Notes: generated by a model from the sequence alone, not told the origin. Shown: positions 52,509 to 63,270, numbered from the stretch's first letter. The stretch: DNA of 64,000 nucleotides from Shewanella loihica PV-4 (GCF_000016065.1 NC_009092.1:4340001-4404000), one strand, 5' to 3'. Translations and numbers: made by a program.

Positions 52509-53495
52509 ATGAGTTTGATAGTCGATACCTTTGGCCGCACCGTGGAATATCTGCGTCTCTCGGTGACCGACAGATGCGATTTTCGCTGTGTCTACTGCAT
52601 GAGTGAAGACCCCTGCTTCCTCGACAGAGAGCAGGTGCTCAGCCTGGAGGAGCTGGCCTGGATAGGTCAGGCCTTTACCGAGCTTGGGGTCAAGAAGATC
52701 CGCCTTACCGGCGGTGAGCCTCTGGTGCGCACCGATTGCGACCAATTGGTCAAACTGCTGGGCCAGCTCCCCGGCCTCAAAGAGCTGTCCATGACCACCA
52801 ATGGCTCACGCCTGAGCAAATTTGCCGGCAAGATGCATGAGGCGGGCCTGAGCCGGCTCAACATCAGCTTAGATACCCTAAAACCCGAGCTGTTTACCCA
52901 GCTGACCCGCAACGGCAACCTGGAGCGGGTAATTCAGGGGATCGATGCCGCCAAGGCGGCAGGCTTTAACCGCATCAAAATCAACGCCGTGATCCTGCGT
53001 GGCCAAAATGACGATGAGGTATTGGATCTCATCGAGTTTTGCCGCGAGCGCGAACTGGACATCGCCTTCATCGAGGAGATGCCACTAGGGATCATCGACG
53101 AGCGCAAGAAGAGCCGTCACTGCAGCAGCGACGAGGTCAAGGCGATCATCAGCCAGCGCTATCCACTCAGCGTCTCTGACAAGCGTACCGGTGGCCCGGC
53201 CCGCTACTACACCATGCCCGGCAGCAAGATACACGTGGGCTTCATCTCGCCCCACAGCAACAACTTCTGCCACGAGTGCAACCGGGTGAGGGTCACGGTA
53301 GAAGGACGTTTGCTCCTCTGCCTGGGTAACGAAAACTCGGTGGACCTCAAGGCGATTGTCAGGCAGTATCCCGGCGATATCGCGCGCCTGAAACAGGCGA
53401 TTCTCGAGGCGATCAAGCTCAAACCCAAGGAACATCACTTCGGCCCAGAAGGCGAAACCCAGATCCTACGTTTCATGAATGCCACCGGCGGCTAA
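52509..53495 (+). CDS. moaA: GTP 3',8-cyclase MoaA
   Basis: 328 residues. Radical-SAM cluster Cys23, Cys27, Cys30 in TDRCDFRCVYCMSED; C-terminal cluster in HSNNFCHECNRVRVTVEGRL plus LLCLG; the essential GG end is kept (MNATGG). It starts molybdopterin synthesis from GTP with MoaC. Last gene of the tungstate/cofactor operon; moaB/C/D/E are not in this window. Confidence 0.96.
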   Translation: MSLIVDTFGRTVEYLRLSVTDRCDFRCVYCMSEDPCFLDREQVLSLEELAWIGQAFTELGVKKIRLTGGEPLVRTDCDQLVKLLGQLPGLKELSMTTNGSRLSKFAGKMHEAGLSRLNISLDTLKPELFTQLTRNGNLERVIQGIDAAKAAGFNRIKINAVILRGQNDDEVLDLIEFCRERELDIAFIEEMPLGIIDERKKSRHCSSDEVKAIISQRYPLSVSDKRTGGPARYYTMPGSKIHVGFISPHSNNFCHECNRVRVTVEGRLLLCLGNENSVDLKAIVRQYPGDIARLKQAILEAIKLKPKEHHFGPEGETQILRFMNATGG

Positions 53496-53558
53496 TGCCC
53501 TGGGCCATTTTCGGTGATAGACTCTGACACATCTGATATTGAATGAGTCTGACTCGAG

Positions 53559-54011
53559 ATGGCCCTGACCCGAAGAAAATGGAATAACATCATCATCTTC
53601 GCCTCCATCGCCATGGTGGCGATACTCACCTTTTTGGAACGTCACCGCCAGGCGATCCCGGAAGATGCCCAGCCCCTCTTCGATCAACAGGCGCCCTTGT
53701 TTCAGCTGCAATATGACGATCTCTGGCTCGCCCAGCAGGGCTTCGGCTGGCAGTGTGATCCTCAGGTGCTCAACTGTCGCCAATGGGCCGAGGCCTGGAG
53801 TGGCATCCTGGTCTCGCCAATCGCCAAACCCACTGACATAAGCACACCTGCCCATGAGTTGGTGATCCAGATCCGCGACATAGAGACGCCCCAGCTCTGG
53901 CTCATCTATCCCGAGGAGGGACTGCTCAGCTCACCGGCCGGTAACTGGTACCGGATCCCGCCGAGCCTGCGCCCGTCATTACAGCCGATCCTCAGACTCG
54001 ATAATCCCTAA
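53559..54011 (+). CDS. conserved hypothetical single-pass membrane protein
   Basis: 150 residues with one N-terminal helix ([19 protein letters not shown]) and a soluble part, [40 protein letters not shown], which would be periplasmic. No family recognised. It lies 23 bp before mutM on the same strand, so the two are probably co-transcribed. Confidence 0.65.
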   Translation: MALTRRKWNNIIIFASIAMVAILTFLERHRQAIPEDAQPLFDQQAPLFQLQYDDLWLAQQGFGWQCDPQVLNCRQWAEAWSGILVSPIAKPTDISTPAHELVIQIRDIETPQLWLIYPEEGLLSSPAGNWYRIPPSLRPSLQPILRLDNP

Positions 54012-54034
54012 ACCAGCGAAACGAAGAGAAACCT

Positions 54035-54850
54035 ATGCCCGAACTCCCAGAAGTCGAAGTGACCCGCCAAGGGATCTCCCCTCACCTGCTGGATCAGCAG
54101 GTCACAGGATTAACCGTGCGTAACGCCTCCCTGCGATGGCCCGTCCCCGAAGTTGCCCAGCAGATTGTCGGACAGACCATCAGAGGCATACGCCGCCGCG
54201 CCAAATATCTGCTGCTGGATACCGATGCCGGCACCACCATAGTCCACCTCGGCATGTCGGGCAGCCTGCGAATTCTGCCCAAGTCTACGCCGGTGGAGAA
54301 GCATGACCATATCGATTTGGAACTGGCCAGCGGCAAGGTGCTCAGGTTTAACGATCCCAGACGCTTCGGCGCCTGGCTCTGGTGCGAGCTCCCCGAAGCC
54401 GCCCATCCCCTGCTGGCCAAACTAGGCCCAGAACCCCTGCAATCGGGCTTCAATGTCGACTACTTGGCCAAGGCACTGGAAGGTAAGAAGAAGGCGGTCA
54501 AACTCTGCCTGATGGACAATCATATCGTGGTGGGCGTAGGGAATATCTATGCCAACGAGGCCCTGTTTGCCGCCGGCATACACCCACAGACCGAGGCGGG
54601 ACGAATCGATAGGGAGCGGCTTACCGTGCTGGTTGCCGAGGTGAAACAGATCTTGGCCCAGGCGATCAAACAGGGCGGTACTACGCTCAAAGACTTCACC
54701 AACGCCGATGGCAAACCCGGTTATTTCGCCCAGAAGCTACATGTCTATGGCCGCGGCGGCGAGACCTGTACTCAATGTGGCAACCTGCTGAGCGAGATAA
54801 AACTGGGCCAAAGGGCCACAGTCTTCTGCGGCCTGTGTCAGCCACGTTAA
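54035..54850 (+). CDS. mutM: formamidopyrimidine-DNA glycosylase MutM (Fpg)
   Basis: 271 residues. The N-terminal Pro of [14 protein letters not shown] (after Met removal) is the catalytic nucleophile, followed by Glu. Further marks: [51 protein letters not shown], and the zinc finger CTQCGN...CGLCQ at the end. It removes 8-oxoguanine and formamidopyrimidines. Confidence 0.97.
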   Translation: MPELPEVEVTRQGISPHLLDQQVTGLTVRNASLRWPVPEVAQQIVGQTIRGIRRRAKYLLLDTDAGTTIVHLGMSGSLRILPKSTPVEKHDHIDLELASGKVLRFNDPRRFGAWLWCELPEAAHPLLAKLGPEPLQSGFNVDYLAKALEGKKKAVKLCLMDNHIVVGVGNIYANEALFAAGIHPQTEAGRIDRERLTVLVAEVKQILAQAIKQGGTTLKDFTNADGKPGYFAQKLHVYGRGGETCTQCGNLLSEIKLGQRATVFCGLCQPR

Positions 54851-54911
54851 GGCCTGCCTAGATAACCCAGCCTGGATAACCCTGCCTGAGCAAATCCCTG
54901 CCGCAAAAAGC

Positions 54912-54940
54912 AAAAAGGCTGACAAGATGTCAGCCTTTTT
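54912..54940. terminator. bidirectional terminator between mutM and the Wzi-family gene
   Basis: AAAAAGGCTGACA / TGTCAGCCTTTTT is a 13-bp stem with a three-base loop. Confidence 0.9.
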
Positions 54941-55001
54941 CTTTACTCGTTTTCAGCTAAAGCCTTAGCTAAACACCTACTCTAAACAACTACTCTAAAC
55001 A

Positions 55002-56516
55002 TTAGAAGCGATACTCATAGCTGCCGAACAGGGTCGCATTGGTATCCTTGTCATCGGCCTCGAATTCTGACTGAGACACAGTGCCGCCCAGGCTCATCAT
55101 CCCCTTCCAGATTGGCAGACGATAGCTGAGTTCCAACATCAACAGATCTTCCTTACGTGGCTTTGGTGCCCAACCATTATTGACCGTTTTACCATCCTTG
55201 TTTAACTGAGCGAAACGCAGCAGTGAGGTGAAGCCATGGCTATTGGCAAACTGACCGATAAGCCCCAACACATAGACGTTGGCATCGCTATCATAGGTGC
55301 TGCCGAGTGAGCGGCCATAGTAGCGCGAGCCACTCTTGTAGGTGCTGTGCTCATAGAAGCAGTTGAAGGCATTCTGGTTTTCGCCGCAGGCCACCATGGT
55401 ATCTGAATACTCGAAGAAGAGCTTATACTGCTGAGAGTCGAACTCGAAACGGGTATCGGCGCCGAACAGCTTGGCGCAATCGGCCAGATCCCAGGGCATA
55501 GGGCCGCTCGAGTCTTCACAGGTACGCTCTAAGTAGAGGCCTACCGGGATATCGAACCAGGTATCGGCGTAACGAATATCGAAGCCCGCCATCTGGTTGC
55601 CTATCTTAGATTGCAGCGCAGGGTCACAGCTGGCCTCACCGTTCACACAGGTGGTATTACCGGCGATGGCATCGAACAGGGTCGATAGGCCGCACTCCTC
55701 GCCCTCACCGCAGAACATTGTGGTCCAGGAGATGCCCATCTCTAACTGTCTGAAGGGGCGTATGGTGCCGCGGAAGTTCCACAGCAATGGATTGGCGACG
55801 GCGCGCTCCTCTTCCAGATAGCTGATGCCGGTTGTCAGTGTCCAGGGGCCAATCCAGGAGAGCCAGGGCGTCTCGAACGCCGCCGCATTGTTGCGGCTCA
55901 GCATCAGGCTAGGCAGCGGACGGGCATTGTTGGAGCGATGCAGGGCGGTATCGAATCCCGGTCCCCACCATTGATCCACGGCGCCGGCCGTCACCATCCA
56001 GTTACCCAGGGCAACGGCAAAATAAGAGTCATCCAGGCGAATTTCTTTCTCATCCATGGGATCATAGTGGGCCGATGCCGCGACTTTGAAGGCAAATCTG
56101 TCACCCAGATACTCGTGAGACGCCTGCACCTCAGCCTTCTCACGATAGTCGGAACCGAAATGCTGGAAGCGCGCCGGGTCGCTGCCACCGGCCAGCTTGA
56201 TGCGGCTGTTACCACGATTCTCGACCGCATTGCGGTAGTAGAAGTTCACCCGGGCAAACGCCGTGGCGAGACCCGGCGAGAGCACTGAGGGTTCCACCTT
56301 ACTCAGATCGCTCCCAATACCCGACCACATCAGAGGATAGGTATTGACGGGCACAGTGATCACTCCGGCATCGGCGAGGGCCTGAATGTCGGCTCTGAGA
56401 TAGATATCGGAAACATCGACCCAAGGGGCCGCGTGGGCTAAGGAGGTGATCATCAGACCTAAGGCCGCGACGCCTCCAACAACATAAGCGCGAGTTTTTT
56501 CCATCATAACGGGCAA
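55002..56516 (-). CDS. Wzi-family capsule assembly outer-membrane protein
   Basis: About 504 residues; starts at TTG 56516 (AAGGA five bases upstream within coaD) or ATG 56507/56504 are possible. Signal peptide VVGGVAALGLMITSLAHAA, then DVSDIYLRADIQALADAGVI (the Wzi N-terminal helical part), the barrel with DDSYFAVALGNWMVTAGAVDQWWGPG, and terminal SYEYRF. Wzi proteins bind or assemble capsular/exopolysaccharide at the cell surface. It begins just beyond coaD and may be read with it. Confidence 0.85.
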   Translation of the reverse strand: MPVMMEKTRAYVVGGVAALGLMITSLAHAAPWVDVSDIYLRADIQALADAGVITVPVNTYPLMWSGIGSDLSKVEPSVLSPGLATAFARVNFYYRNAVENRGNSRIKLAGGSDPARFQHFGSDYREKAEVQASHEYLGDRFAFKVAASAHYDPMDEKEIRLDDSYFAVALGNWMVTAGAVDQWWGPGFDTALHRSNNARPLPSLMLSRNNAAAFETPWLSWIGPWTLTTGISYLEEERAVANPLLWNFRGTIRPFRQLEMGISWTTMFCGEGEECGLSTLFDAIAGNTTCVNGEASCDPALQSKIGNQMAGFDIRYADTWFDIPVGLYLERTCEDSSGPMPWDLADCAKLFGADTRFEFDSQQYKLFFEYSDTMVACGENQNAFNCFYEHSTYKSGSRYYGRSLGSTYDSDANVYVLGLIGQFANSHGFTSLLRFAQLNKDGKTVNNGWAPKPRKEDLLMLELSYRLPIWKGMMSLGGTVSQSEFEADDKDTNATLFGSYEYRF

Positions 56517-56517
56517 A

Positions 56518-57006
<489 letters not shown>

Positions 57007-57284
57007 TTACTTTGGCTTGGTATAAGTTAATGGCGGAATTGCGCCTAGTTTAACGAGTTTCCCCCTCGGATTGAACCACCGGCATCGAATTGTTTATTGT
57101 CGAAAAAATCCCTAAAAGTTACAATTTGCATCAATAGTGTAAAAATGCCGTGGGAGAATGCTCGGCAAGACACTCGCCGATGCTATGATAGATGAGATTA
57201 ACTGTCGTTCTAAGCACGCTTGTTTTAAGCATTCGGCCTTAGGCGCTGTGCCTACTAACAGCCTCCCATCAGATAAGTTTTCAT

Positions 57285-58310
57285 ATGATTAAAAGCGTAC
57301 TAGTCATTCGCAATGATAAAATTGGCGACTTCGTGCTCACCTGGCCCGCGCTCTATGAGCTTAAAATGGCGCTGCCCAACGCCAGCATTGAGGTCTTCGT
57401 CGATCCTGTACTGAAAGATTTCGCCATGGCCTGCCCCTACATAGACCATGTGATAGTGGATGATGGCGACGACCAGGCGATCACCAAGGCATTTGCCGAG
57501 CGCCATTACGATGCGGTTATCGTGTCACGCTCGCAGATACGCACCTACCGACTGCTACGCAAGCTGGATATTCCCTACAAGCTGGCCCCTAAGCTCAACT
57601 GGTATCAGTATCTGTACCAGCACAGAACCAGCATAGAGGTGCCTAAAGGGCTGGGTGGCTGGCGTAAGAGCTGCATGATGGTCGAGCGCTTCTTAGCCGA
57701 TCACAGAATACCTGTCCCCACACTTCCGACACGCTATTGGGACCTCTCCCACGAGCGGCGCAAGTGGCAAGATCACTATGGCCAACAAGGCGAAGAGCGA
57801 CTGATCTTCGCTCATCCCGGCACCGGCGGCTCATCGGGCGGCATCTCCCCCAGCGACTTTGCCGGCCTGCTGGCGCAGGTAGACAAGCTGACCGCAATTG
57901 AGTGCAAGTTCGTACTGACCTACAGCGGTCAGGAGATCGCCCTGGCCCAGCAGATCTATGACCTGCTCAGTGCCCAAGGGATCAAGGTGGTGATGGCCGA
58001 GCCGCTCGCCAGCCTGGCCGACTTTGCCAAGTCTCTGGTCGCCGCCGACATGTTTATGGCGGGCTCTACCGGTCCTCTGCATATCGCCGGCTTACACAAT
58101 GTGCCGACAGTCGGTTTCTACGCGGGCAGACGCTCTGCGCCTAAGGTGCGTTGGCAGACCCTGACCCAGAGCGAGAGGCGTCTGGCCTTCACTCCGCCCG
58201 TCGGCAAGAAGACAGGCAGGAACATGGCGCTCATCGACTTCGATCTGGCTGCCAAGGAGATCGCGGCCTTTTTAGATACCCAATACGCGAGTCAGTCAGC
58301 TGTCAGCTAA
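57285..58310 (+). CDS. glycosyltransferase family 9 (heptosyltransferase-like)
   Basis: 341 residues. KSVLVIRNDKIGDFVLTWPA is the GT9 N-terminal signature (RxDxIGD), and HPGTGGSSGGISPSDFAGLL and MAGSTGPLHIAGLHNVPTVG give the ADP-heptose side. It likely adds a heptose (or related sugar) to the LPS inner core at the cytoplasmic face. Followed by hldD, which makes ADP-heptose. Confidence 0.9.
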   Translation: MIKSVLVIRNDKIGDFVLTWPALYELKMALPNASIEVFVDPVLKDFAMACPYIDHVIVDDGDDQAITKAFAERHYDAVIVSRSQIRTYRLLRKLDIPYKLAPKLNWYQYLYQHRTSIEVPKGLGGWRKSCMMVERFLADHRIPVPTLPTRYWDLSHERRKWQDHYGQQGEERLIFAHPGTGGSSGGISPSDFAGLLAQVDKLTAIECKFVLTYSGQEIALAQQIYDLLSAQGIKVVMAEPLASLADFAKSLVAADMFMAGSTGPLHIAGLHNVPTVGFYAGRRSAPKVRWQTLTQSERRLAFTPPVGKKTGRNMALIDFDLAAKEIAAFLDTQYASQSAVS

Positions 58311-58355
58311 GCTAGCTGGTGTGACTCTGTTTTTCTCACAAACGGGACAAGTATT

Positions 58356-59309
58356 ATGATCATAGTAACGGGTGCTGCCGGCTTTATCGGTAGCAACTTA
58401 GTTAAAGCGCTCAATAATTTAGGGCGTAGTGACATTATCGCCGTAGACGACCTGACCGACGGCACCAAGATGTTTAACCTGGCCGACTGTGAAATTGCCG
58501 ACTATCTGGATAAAGCCGACTTCATCGAGCAGATCGCCCAGGGTCAGTTCGATGGCAAGGTCGAAGTGATCTTCCATCAGGGTGCCTGCTCGTCGACCAC
58601 AGAGTGGGACGGCAAGTTCATGATGGCCAACAACTACGAGTATTCCAAGACACTGCTCCACTTCTGCGAGCGTAACGGCAGCCAGTTTATCTACGCCTCA
58701 TCGGCTTCTGTCTATGGCGGCAGCGATAAGTTTATCGAGCAGCGGGAACTGGAGAAGCCTCTCAACGTCTACGCCTACTCCAAGTTCCTGTTCGACCAAT
58801 ATGTCAGACAGCACAACTTCACCACTCAGGTGGCGGGCCTACGTTACTTCAACGTCTATGGCCCTAGGGAGCAACACAAGGGCGGCATGGCCAGCGTGGC
58901 CTTCCACTTCAACAACCAGATCAAGGCAAGCGGCATCTGTCGCCTGTTCCAGGGCCACGACGGCTTCGAAGATGGCAAGCAGCTAAGAGACTTCGTGTAC
59001 GTGGAAGATGTGGTCAAGGTCAACCTCTGGCTTTGGCAAAACCCAGGGATCTCAGGAGTATACAACTGTGGTACGGGTCAGGCACAGAGCTTCAACGACG
59101 TGGCCAATGCGGTGATCGCCTATCATGGTAAGGGAGAAATTGAATATATTCCCTTCCCGGATAAGCTCAAGGGCGCCTATCAGAGCTATACCCAGGCCGA
59201 CCTCACGCAGCTTAGAGCAGCAGGATATACCCAGGCCTTTAAGACGGTCGAAGAGGGGGTTCCCGAATATCTGGACTGGCTGGCCGCGCAGCACTTTATC
59301 GGTCAGTAG
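58356..59309 (+). CDS. hldD: ADP-glyceromanno-heptose 6-epimerase HldD
   Basis: 317 residues. Rossmann start [20 protein letters not shown], catalytic [10 protein letters not shown] (Tyr and Lys), [40 protein letters not shown]. It produces ADP-L-glycero-D-manno-heptose for the LPS inner core, fitting the flanking GT9 gene. Confidence 0.97.
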   Translation: MIIVTGAAGFIGSNLVKALNNLGRSDIIAVDDLTDGTKMFNLADCEIADYLDKADFIEQIAQGQFDGKVEVIFHQGACSSTTEWDGKFMMANNYEYSKTLLHFCERNGSQFIYASSASVYGGSDKFIEQRELEKPLNVYAYSKFLFDQYVRQHNFTTQVAGLRYFNVYGPREQHKGGMASVAFHFNNQIKASGICRLFQGHDGFEDGKQLRDFVYVEDVVKVNLWLWQNPGISGVYNCGTGQAQSFNDVANAVIAYHGKGEIEYIPFPDKLKGAYQSYTQADLTQLRAAGYTQAFKTVEEGVPEYLDWLAAQHFIGQ

Positions 59310-59341
59310 TGAACGGTCTGTAAGTTATCGATCAGCAAAAG

Positions 59342-59372
59342 AAAGCCCCGGGTGATACCTGGGGCTTTTTTT
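59342..59372. terminator. terminator after hldD (convergent side shared)
   Basis: AAAGCCCC-G-GGT, three-base loop, ACC-T-GGGGCTTT with seven T residues on the + strand; A residues on the other side give a weaker minus-strand function. Confidence 0.88.
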
Positions 59373-59763
59373 ATCTTATCTCCCGCACGACCTCGATCAG
59401 CTGGGTCGTCGAGATGGCCGGTGTTCGCGGTAGATAGATCACCTGGCACAGAGGCTTGAGATGGTCGAACTTGCCTTGCCAGTCATCGCCCATCACCAGG
59501 ATATCGGCCTGATGCGCCTCGATATATTCCGCCTTTAACTCCAGCGATTCCTCCAAAAATACCTCGTCGACACAGGCGAGCGCCTTGACGATGCGCATTC
59601 TGTCGCGTTCGTTACAGATGGGGTAGCGCTGTTTCTTGGAGAAATTCAGCGCATCCGAGGAAACGCCCACCGTCAGGTGTTCCCCTAACTCTCTGGCGCG
59701 CTCGATAATGTTGAGGTGTCCGATATGAAACATATCGAAGGTCCCGAAAGTAATAATTCTCAT
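59371..59763 (-). CDS. glycerol-3-phosphate cytidylyltransferase-like protein (TagD type)
   Basis: 130 residues. RIITFGTFDMFHIGHLNIIE contains the HxGH nucleotidyltransferase site, and RYPICNERDRMRIVKALA and MGDDWQGKFDHL follow the TagD family. Expected reaction: CTP plus glycerol-3-phosphate gives CDP-glycerol. Its ATG overlaps the stop of the CDP-glycerol transferase gene (ATGA), tying donor synthesis to its use. Confidence 0.85.
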   Translation of the reverse strand: MRIITFGTFDMFHIGHLNIIERARELGEHLTVGVSSDALNFSKKQRYPICNERDRMRIVKALACVDEVFLEESLELKAEYIEAHQADILVMGDDWQGKFDHLKPLCQVIYLPRTPAISTTQLIEVVREIR

Positions 59764-60836
59764 GAAGCCTCTTCGGACAAAAGATAATCGACGATGCGCT
59801 GACTAGAGTGGCCATCAACCCGACCGGCCAACTCTAGAGTGTACTCTGCCCGCTTGGCAGCAAATGACTCGGGCTGGGCGATCTGTTGATCCACCACGGC
59901 TTTGAGCTCCTTGTACGACGCCGCGTGAGCGGCCACACCGGCATAACGGTAGAGATCTTCATCCATGCGATTCTTGAAACGGAAACTTAAGATGCCACGA
60001 TAACTCCAGCGCAGGTGGTAGAAATCACACCAGACCACGGGCTTATCCAAGGCCGCAAACTCAAACAGCGCCGACGAGGCGTCGCTGATCAAGAGATCGG
60101 CACTGGCCATGAAAGGCAAGAGGTTCGCCTGCTCAACAGGTGCCAGGTAGACGTTATCAAAAGTGCCCCAATGTTCCAGCAGTTGCTTCTGTTTCTTATA
60201 GCTGGGTTTGCTAAGCGAAAAATAGTGCGGCTTAAGTAAAATGTTGTATTCGCTAAAGGCGCTGGGCCAATCTTTGGCCATCTTCTCTATGCTGCTGGGA
60301 TAGAAGGTCGGCGCGTAAAGCAGCGTCGGCTTGGCAGGATCTAAGCCTAATGCCGCCAGATCAAGCCCTGCCTCACTGCCCTGCACGATAGGATCTAGCT
60401 TGGCATAACCGGTATCGATAAAGGTCTTATGGGGATAAAGCTGCTGCAGGCGCTTGAGGCGGTATTCCCCCTCGACGAAACGCACATCCATATCCGATTC
60501 AGACACAGTGTAATAGCAGGCCTTAGGGCCGATACCGTGCTGCATCAGGGCGGTCTTGCAGATCCCTTTTAGTTTCGCAGCCGCATCGAAGCTGTTGCCA
60601 AAGATCACCCAGCTGGGCTTCTCCTTCAGGTAGTAGGCGAGCGCCTCCTCCTGAGAGTCGACCCAATGGGCCTCCAGGCTATTCTGCGCCACCAGGGCAT
60701 CGAGTGCCGCCTGCTGATCCTGACTGCGATAGATCACGAAGCGCACTACTTGTCCCCGAGCCTGCAACTCCTGCATGACGGGCAAATATTGCGGCAAATA
60801 GTATGGATGCAGAACATCAAAACAGATCACAATCAA
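59760..60836 (-). CDS. CDP-glycerol glycerophosphotransferase family protein (TagB/TagF-like)
   Basis: 358 residues. The family's C-terminal pattern is visible: LLYAPTFYPSSIEKMAKDW, YNILLKPHYFSLSKPSYKK, ADLLISDASSALFEFAALDK (the conserved SDxSS) and KPVVWCDFY. The enzyme would pass glycerol-phosphate from CDP-glycerol to a glycan, here presumably LPS core or another surface polymer. In Gram-positives the family makes teichoic acids. Divergent from the GT9 gene at 61146. Confidence 0.87.
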   Translation of the reverse strand: MIVICFDVLHPYYLPQYLPVMQELQARGQVVRFVIYRSQDQQAALDALVAQNSLEAHWVDSQEEALAYYLKEKPSWVIFGNSFDAAAKLKGICKTALMQHGIGPKACYYTVSESDMDVRFVEGEYRLKRLQQLYPHKTFIDTGYAKLDPIVQGSEAGLDLAALGLDPAKPTLLYAPTFYPSSIEKMAKDWPSAFSEYNILLKPHYFSLSKPSYKKQKQLLEHWGTFDNVYLAPVEQANLLPFMASADLLISDASSALFEFAALDKPVVWCDFYHLRWSYRGILSFRFKNRMDEDLYRYAGVAAHAASYKELKAVVDQQIAQPESFAAKRAEYTLELAGRVDGHSSQRIVDYLLSEEAS

Positions 60837-61145
60837 TCTTCTCGCTGGTTATCGAAACCTTTGACCCGGCACGAGGGACAGCAGATCGCCGCCAAACACT
60901 CAACCTAGCCTCAGTCTATCAATGGGCATACTGGCGCAGATTGTAACACATTCCATTAATACTACAGCCAATTTGTCACCTCGCCAGGCGAAAGCCTGAC
61001 CAGTAGGCCCGGCGCAATTGGCGCCGAGTCACAAATGAGCAAACTCATAGTCCCGGGTCACTGGCAAATAGCCATTGGCCAAGGTTTTCTCTGTCACCAA
61101 AGCCATGTATCCTTAAGCCACTTTAATTTTATCGGCTAGGGCACA
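60837..61145. other. intergenic region with three consecutive hairpins
   Basis: No gene. Between two divergent surface-polysaccharide units it holds CAGGC-GAAA-GCCTG (60985-60998), CGGCGC...GCGCCG (61010-61026) and ATGAG...CTCAT (61035-61048). The promoters of both units must also lie here. Confidence 0.5.
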
Positions 61146-62318
61146 ATGTCTCTTATTCCAAGTGAACGATTAGCACAGGCAAGACGCCTACTCTTTGTTT
61201 CCCCTTTGGCGCTGGGCGATTTTCTCTATATCAAGACCTTTCTGGCCGCCCTCAAACAGCAGCATCCAGCACTCGAGGTGGATATCTGGCTCGACGATAA
61301 CCGCAACAACCAAGACAGTTGGCGCCTCTCTCGCAGCAAGATCATGCAGCAGTGGATCGCCGCCGAGCCCGCCTTTAGCCGCAGCTATGGTTGCAGCGAC
61401 AGCAAGGCGATGCAAGATAGACAGGTCGAGGCCGCCAAGGCCCTAGATTACGACCTGGTGATCACTCACTCAGGCAGCAAGAGCGAGCAGTTTTCGGCGC
61501 TGGCCAGACGCATCAGTCCCAAGGGCTTTATCGTCACCAGCCTGGCCAAATCCAAATTTGGTGGCCTGCTCGACCCCTGGTTTTTCCGCCACAGCGACAA
61601 GACCTTTAAGATAGATGTGGCAGCCCTCGGCGAGCAGCACCATATTACCGATCGCTACTATCAGCTGCTGCACAGAGTTGCCGGGCTGACACTGGACAAA
61701 TCGGCCTTCATGCCGTCGCTGACCATCACGCCAGAGGTTACCGAGACGGCAAAGGCCTGGCTAAGCAAGACCTTTCACGGTCAGTCTCAAGGCAGGCTCT
61801 ATTTTCTCAACCATCTGTCGACCAATAAGAAGCGCGACTGGCATCAGTCTCAGCTGTTTGAATTGATCGCCCGTCTCACCGAGCAGGCACCAGACAGTCG
61901 CTTCATCGTCAACAGCACCCCAGAAAACTTTAGCGCTCTCGAGCAGGCCATCGCCGATGAGCCTAAGCTGGCGAACAGCCAGGTCGCAGCCTTTACCGTG
62001 CAAGACAACTTCTTCGAGCTGCCAGCGATGATCGCCGCCGCCGATATGGTGATCACGGTCGAAACTGCCATCATGCACTTCGCCACCGCCAGTCAGCGCC
62101 CGCTTATCGCCATGATGCGGCAGAAGAAGCCCTACTGGGCGCCGCCTGAAACCACCAGCTCCAAGGTGCTATACGCCTCGACGGGCAAGGGCTATGTCTG
62201 CGATATCGGCGTCGACGAGGTATTAGCCACACTTGCCCAGATGTCTGGCCCCCAGATGCCTAATACCCAGATATCTGACGACGAGAAGCCAGCCGCCCAT
62301 TCACAGTTAAGTTCATAA
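61146..62318 (+). CDS. glycosyltransferase family 9 protein
   Basis: 390 residues. RRLLFVSPLALGDFLYIKTF replaces the usual RxDxIGD with SPLALGD, and the C-terminal site reads ADMVITVETAIMHFATASQR. The general GT9 (ADP-heptose-type) fold is clear but the donor may differ. The tail after about residue 365 is low-complexity. Followed 16 bp later by the GT8-like gene, so co-transcribed. Confidence 0.82.
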   Translation: MSLIPSERLAQARRLLFVSPLALGDFLYIKTFLAALKQQHPALEVDIWLDDNRNNQDSWRLSRSKIMQQWIAAEPAFSRSYGCSDSKAMQDRQVEAAKALDYDLVITHSGSKSEQFSALARRISPKGFIVTSLAKSKFGGLLDPWFFRHSDKTFKIDVAALGEQHHITDRYYQLLHRVAGLTLDKSAFMPSLTITPEVTETAKAWLSKTFHGQSQGRLYFLNHLSTNKKRDWHQSQLFELIARLTEQAPDSRFIVNSTPENFSALEQAIADEPKLANSQVAAFTVQDNFFELPAMIAAADMVITVETAIMHFATASQRPLIAMMRQKKPYWAPPETTSSKVLYASTGKGYVCDIGVDEVLATLAQMSGPQMPNTQISDDEKPAAHSQLSS

Positions 62319-62334
62319 CAGCCAAGGCCCCATT

Positions 62335-63189
62335 ATGAAAAAAGCCATCTTCACCCTCGCCATTGGCGACAACCCCATGTACCGCGCGGCGCTAAAAAGC
62401 TTCGAGCGCTACGCCGAAAAGGTCGGTGCCGATCTCGTGGTATCGGATCGCCTGCACTACAAGATCCATATCGAGAACCCTAAATACTCGGCCAGCCCGG
62501 CTTGGCCCGAAAAGCTCTATACCGCCGAACTATTGAAGCAATACGACAGGGTGCTCTATCTGGATGCGGACATCATGGTGACGCCATGGGCGCGAGATAT
62601 TTTCGAAGAGTATCAAGATCTTGAAACTGTCTACATGTTCGACGAAGGTCCTTACACAGACCGCACCATTCCAGTCGGGGAGATCAATGCCGCCTTCGAC
62701 GCCGTCGAAAGCTGGCCGCAAACCGATGGCCACTACAGCTACTACAACTTCGGCATGTTCCTGATCTCTAAGGAGTGCCCCCTGTTTGAGCTCGCCACCC
62801 TGGAAGGGATGCAGCAGGTGTGTAACACGGTTAAGTTCTACGATCAGACCTATGTGAATTACGTCATTCAGAAGAACAAGATCAAGAACCAAGGCGTCGA
62901 TGCGGCATTCAATCGCATGGATCTGCTGGGCAACGAAGATTATCGCAAGGCCGACTTTATTCACTACGCCGGTCGCGGCTACCGTATCAAGTGCCCGAGC
63001 CGCGAGATCCGCTACGTGGACGACTACTGCCAGATGTATGGCGATACCCTGACGCCGGCAGAGATCAAGCAGCTCAAGCTCGATGCCTGGAATCTCTATA
63101 CCGCCAACCTAAAGCGTAAGAGTGGCGTGCCCCAGGGACTGCTTAACTTTATCGGCAAGCCAACTCTGGGACGCAAATGGCTTAAATAA
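62335..63189 (+). CDS. glycosyltransferase (GT8-like)
   Basis: 284 residues. DxD metal motif in DRVLYLDADIMVTPWARDIF, then GHYSYYNFGMFLISKECPLF and FYDQTYVNYVIQKNKIKNQG and the closing FIHYAGRGYR, the layout of GT8 retaining transferases. Donor and acceptor unknown; presumed LPS outer core. AAGG precedes the ATG. Confidence 0.82.
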   Translation: MKKAIFTLAIGDNPMYRAALKSFERYAEKVGADLVVSDRLHYKIHIENPKYSASPAWPEKLYTAELLKQYDRVLYLDADIMVTPWARDIFEEYQDLETVYMFDEGPYTDRTIPVGEINAAFDAVESWPQTDGHYSYYNFGMFLISKECPLFELATLEGMQQVCNTVKFYDQTYVNYVIQKNKIKNQGVDAAFNRMDLLGNEDYRKADFIHYAGRGYRIKCPSREIRYVDDYCQMYGDTLTPAEIKQLKLDAWNLYTANLKRKSGVPQGLLNFIGKPTLGRKWLK

Positions 63190-63237
63190 AAGCGGCTTAA
63201 ATAACGGTTAATATAAATAAGCAATCACTTAAGTTTT

Positions 63238-63270
63238 AGGGCTGCATACACTAACAGTTGCAGCCCTTTT
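63238..63270 (+). terminator. intrinsic terminator after the GT8-like gene
   Basis: AGGGCTGCA / TGCAGCCCT with a 12-base loop and TTT; a preceding TTTT on the other strand's side gives partial bidirectionality. Confidence 0.7.
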
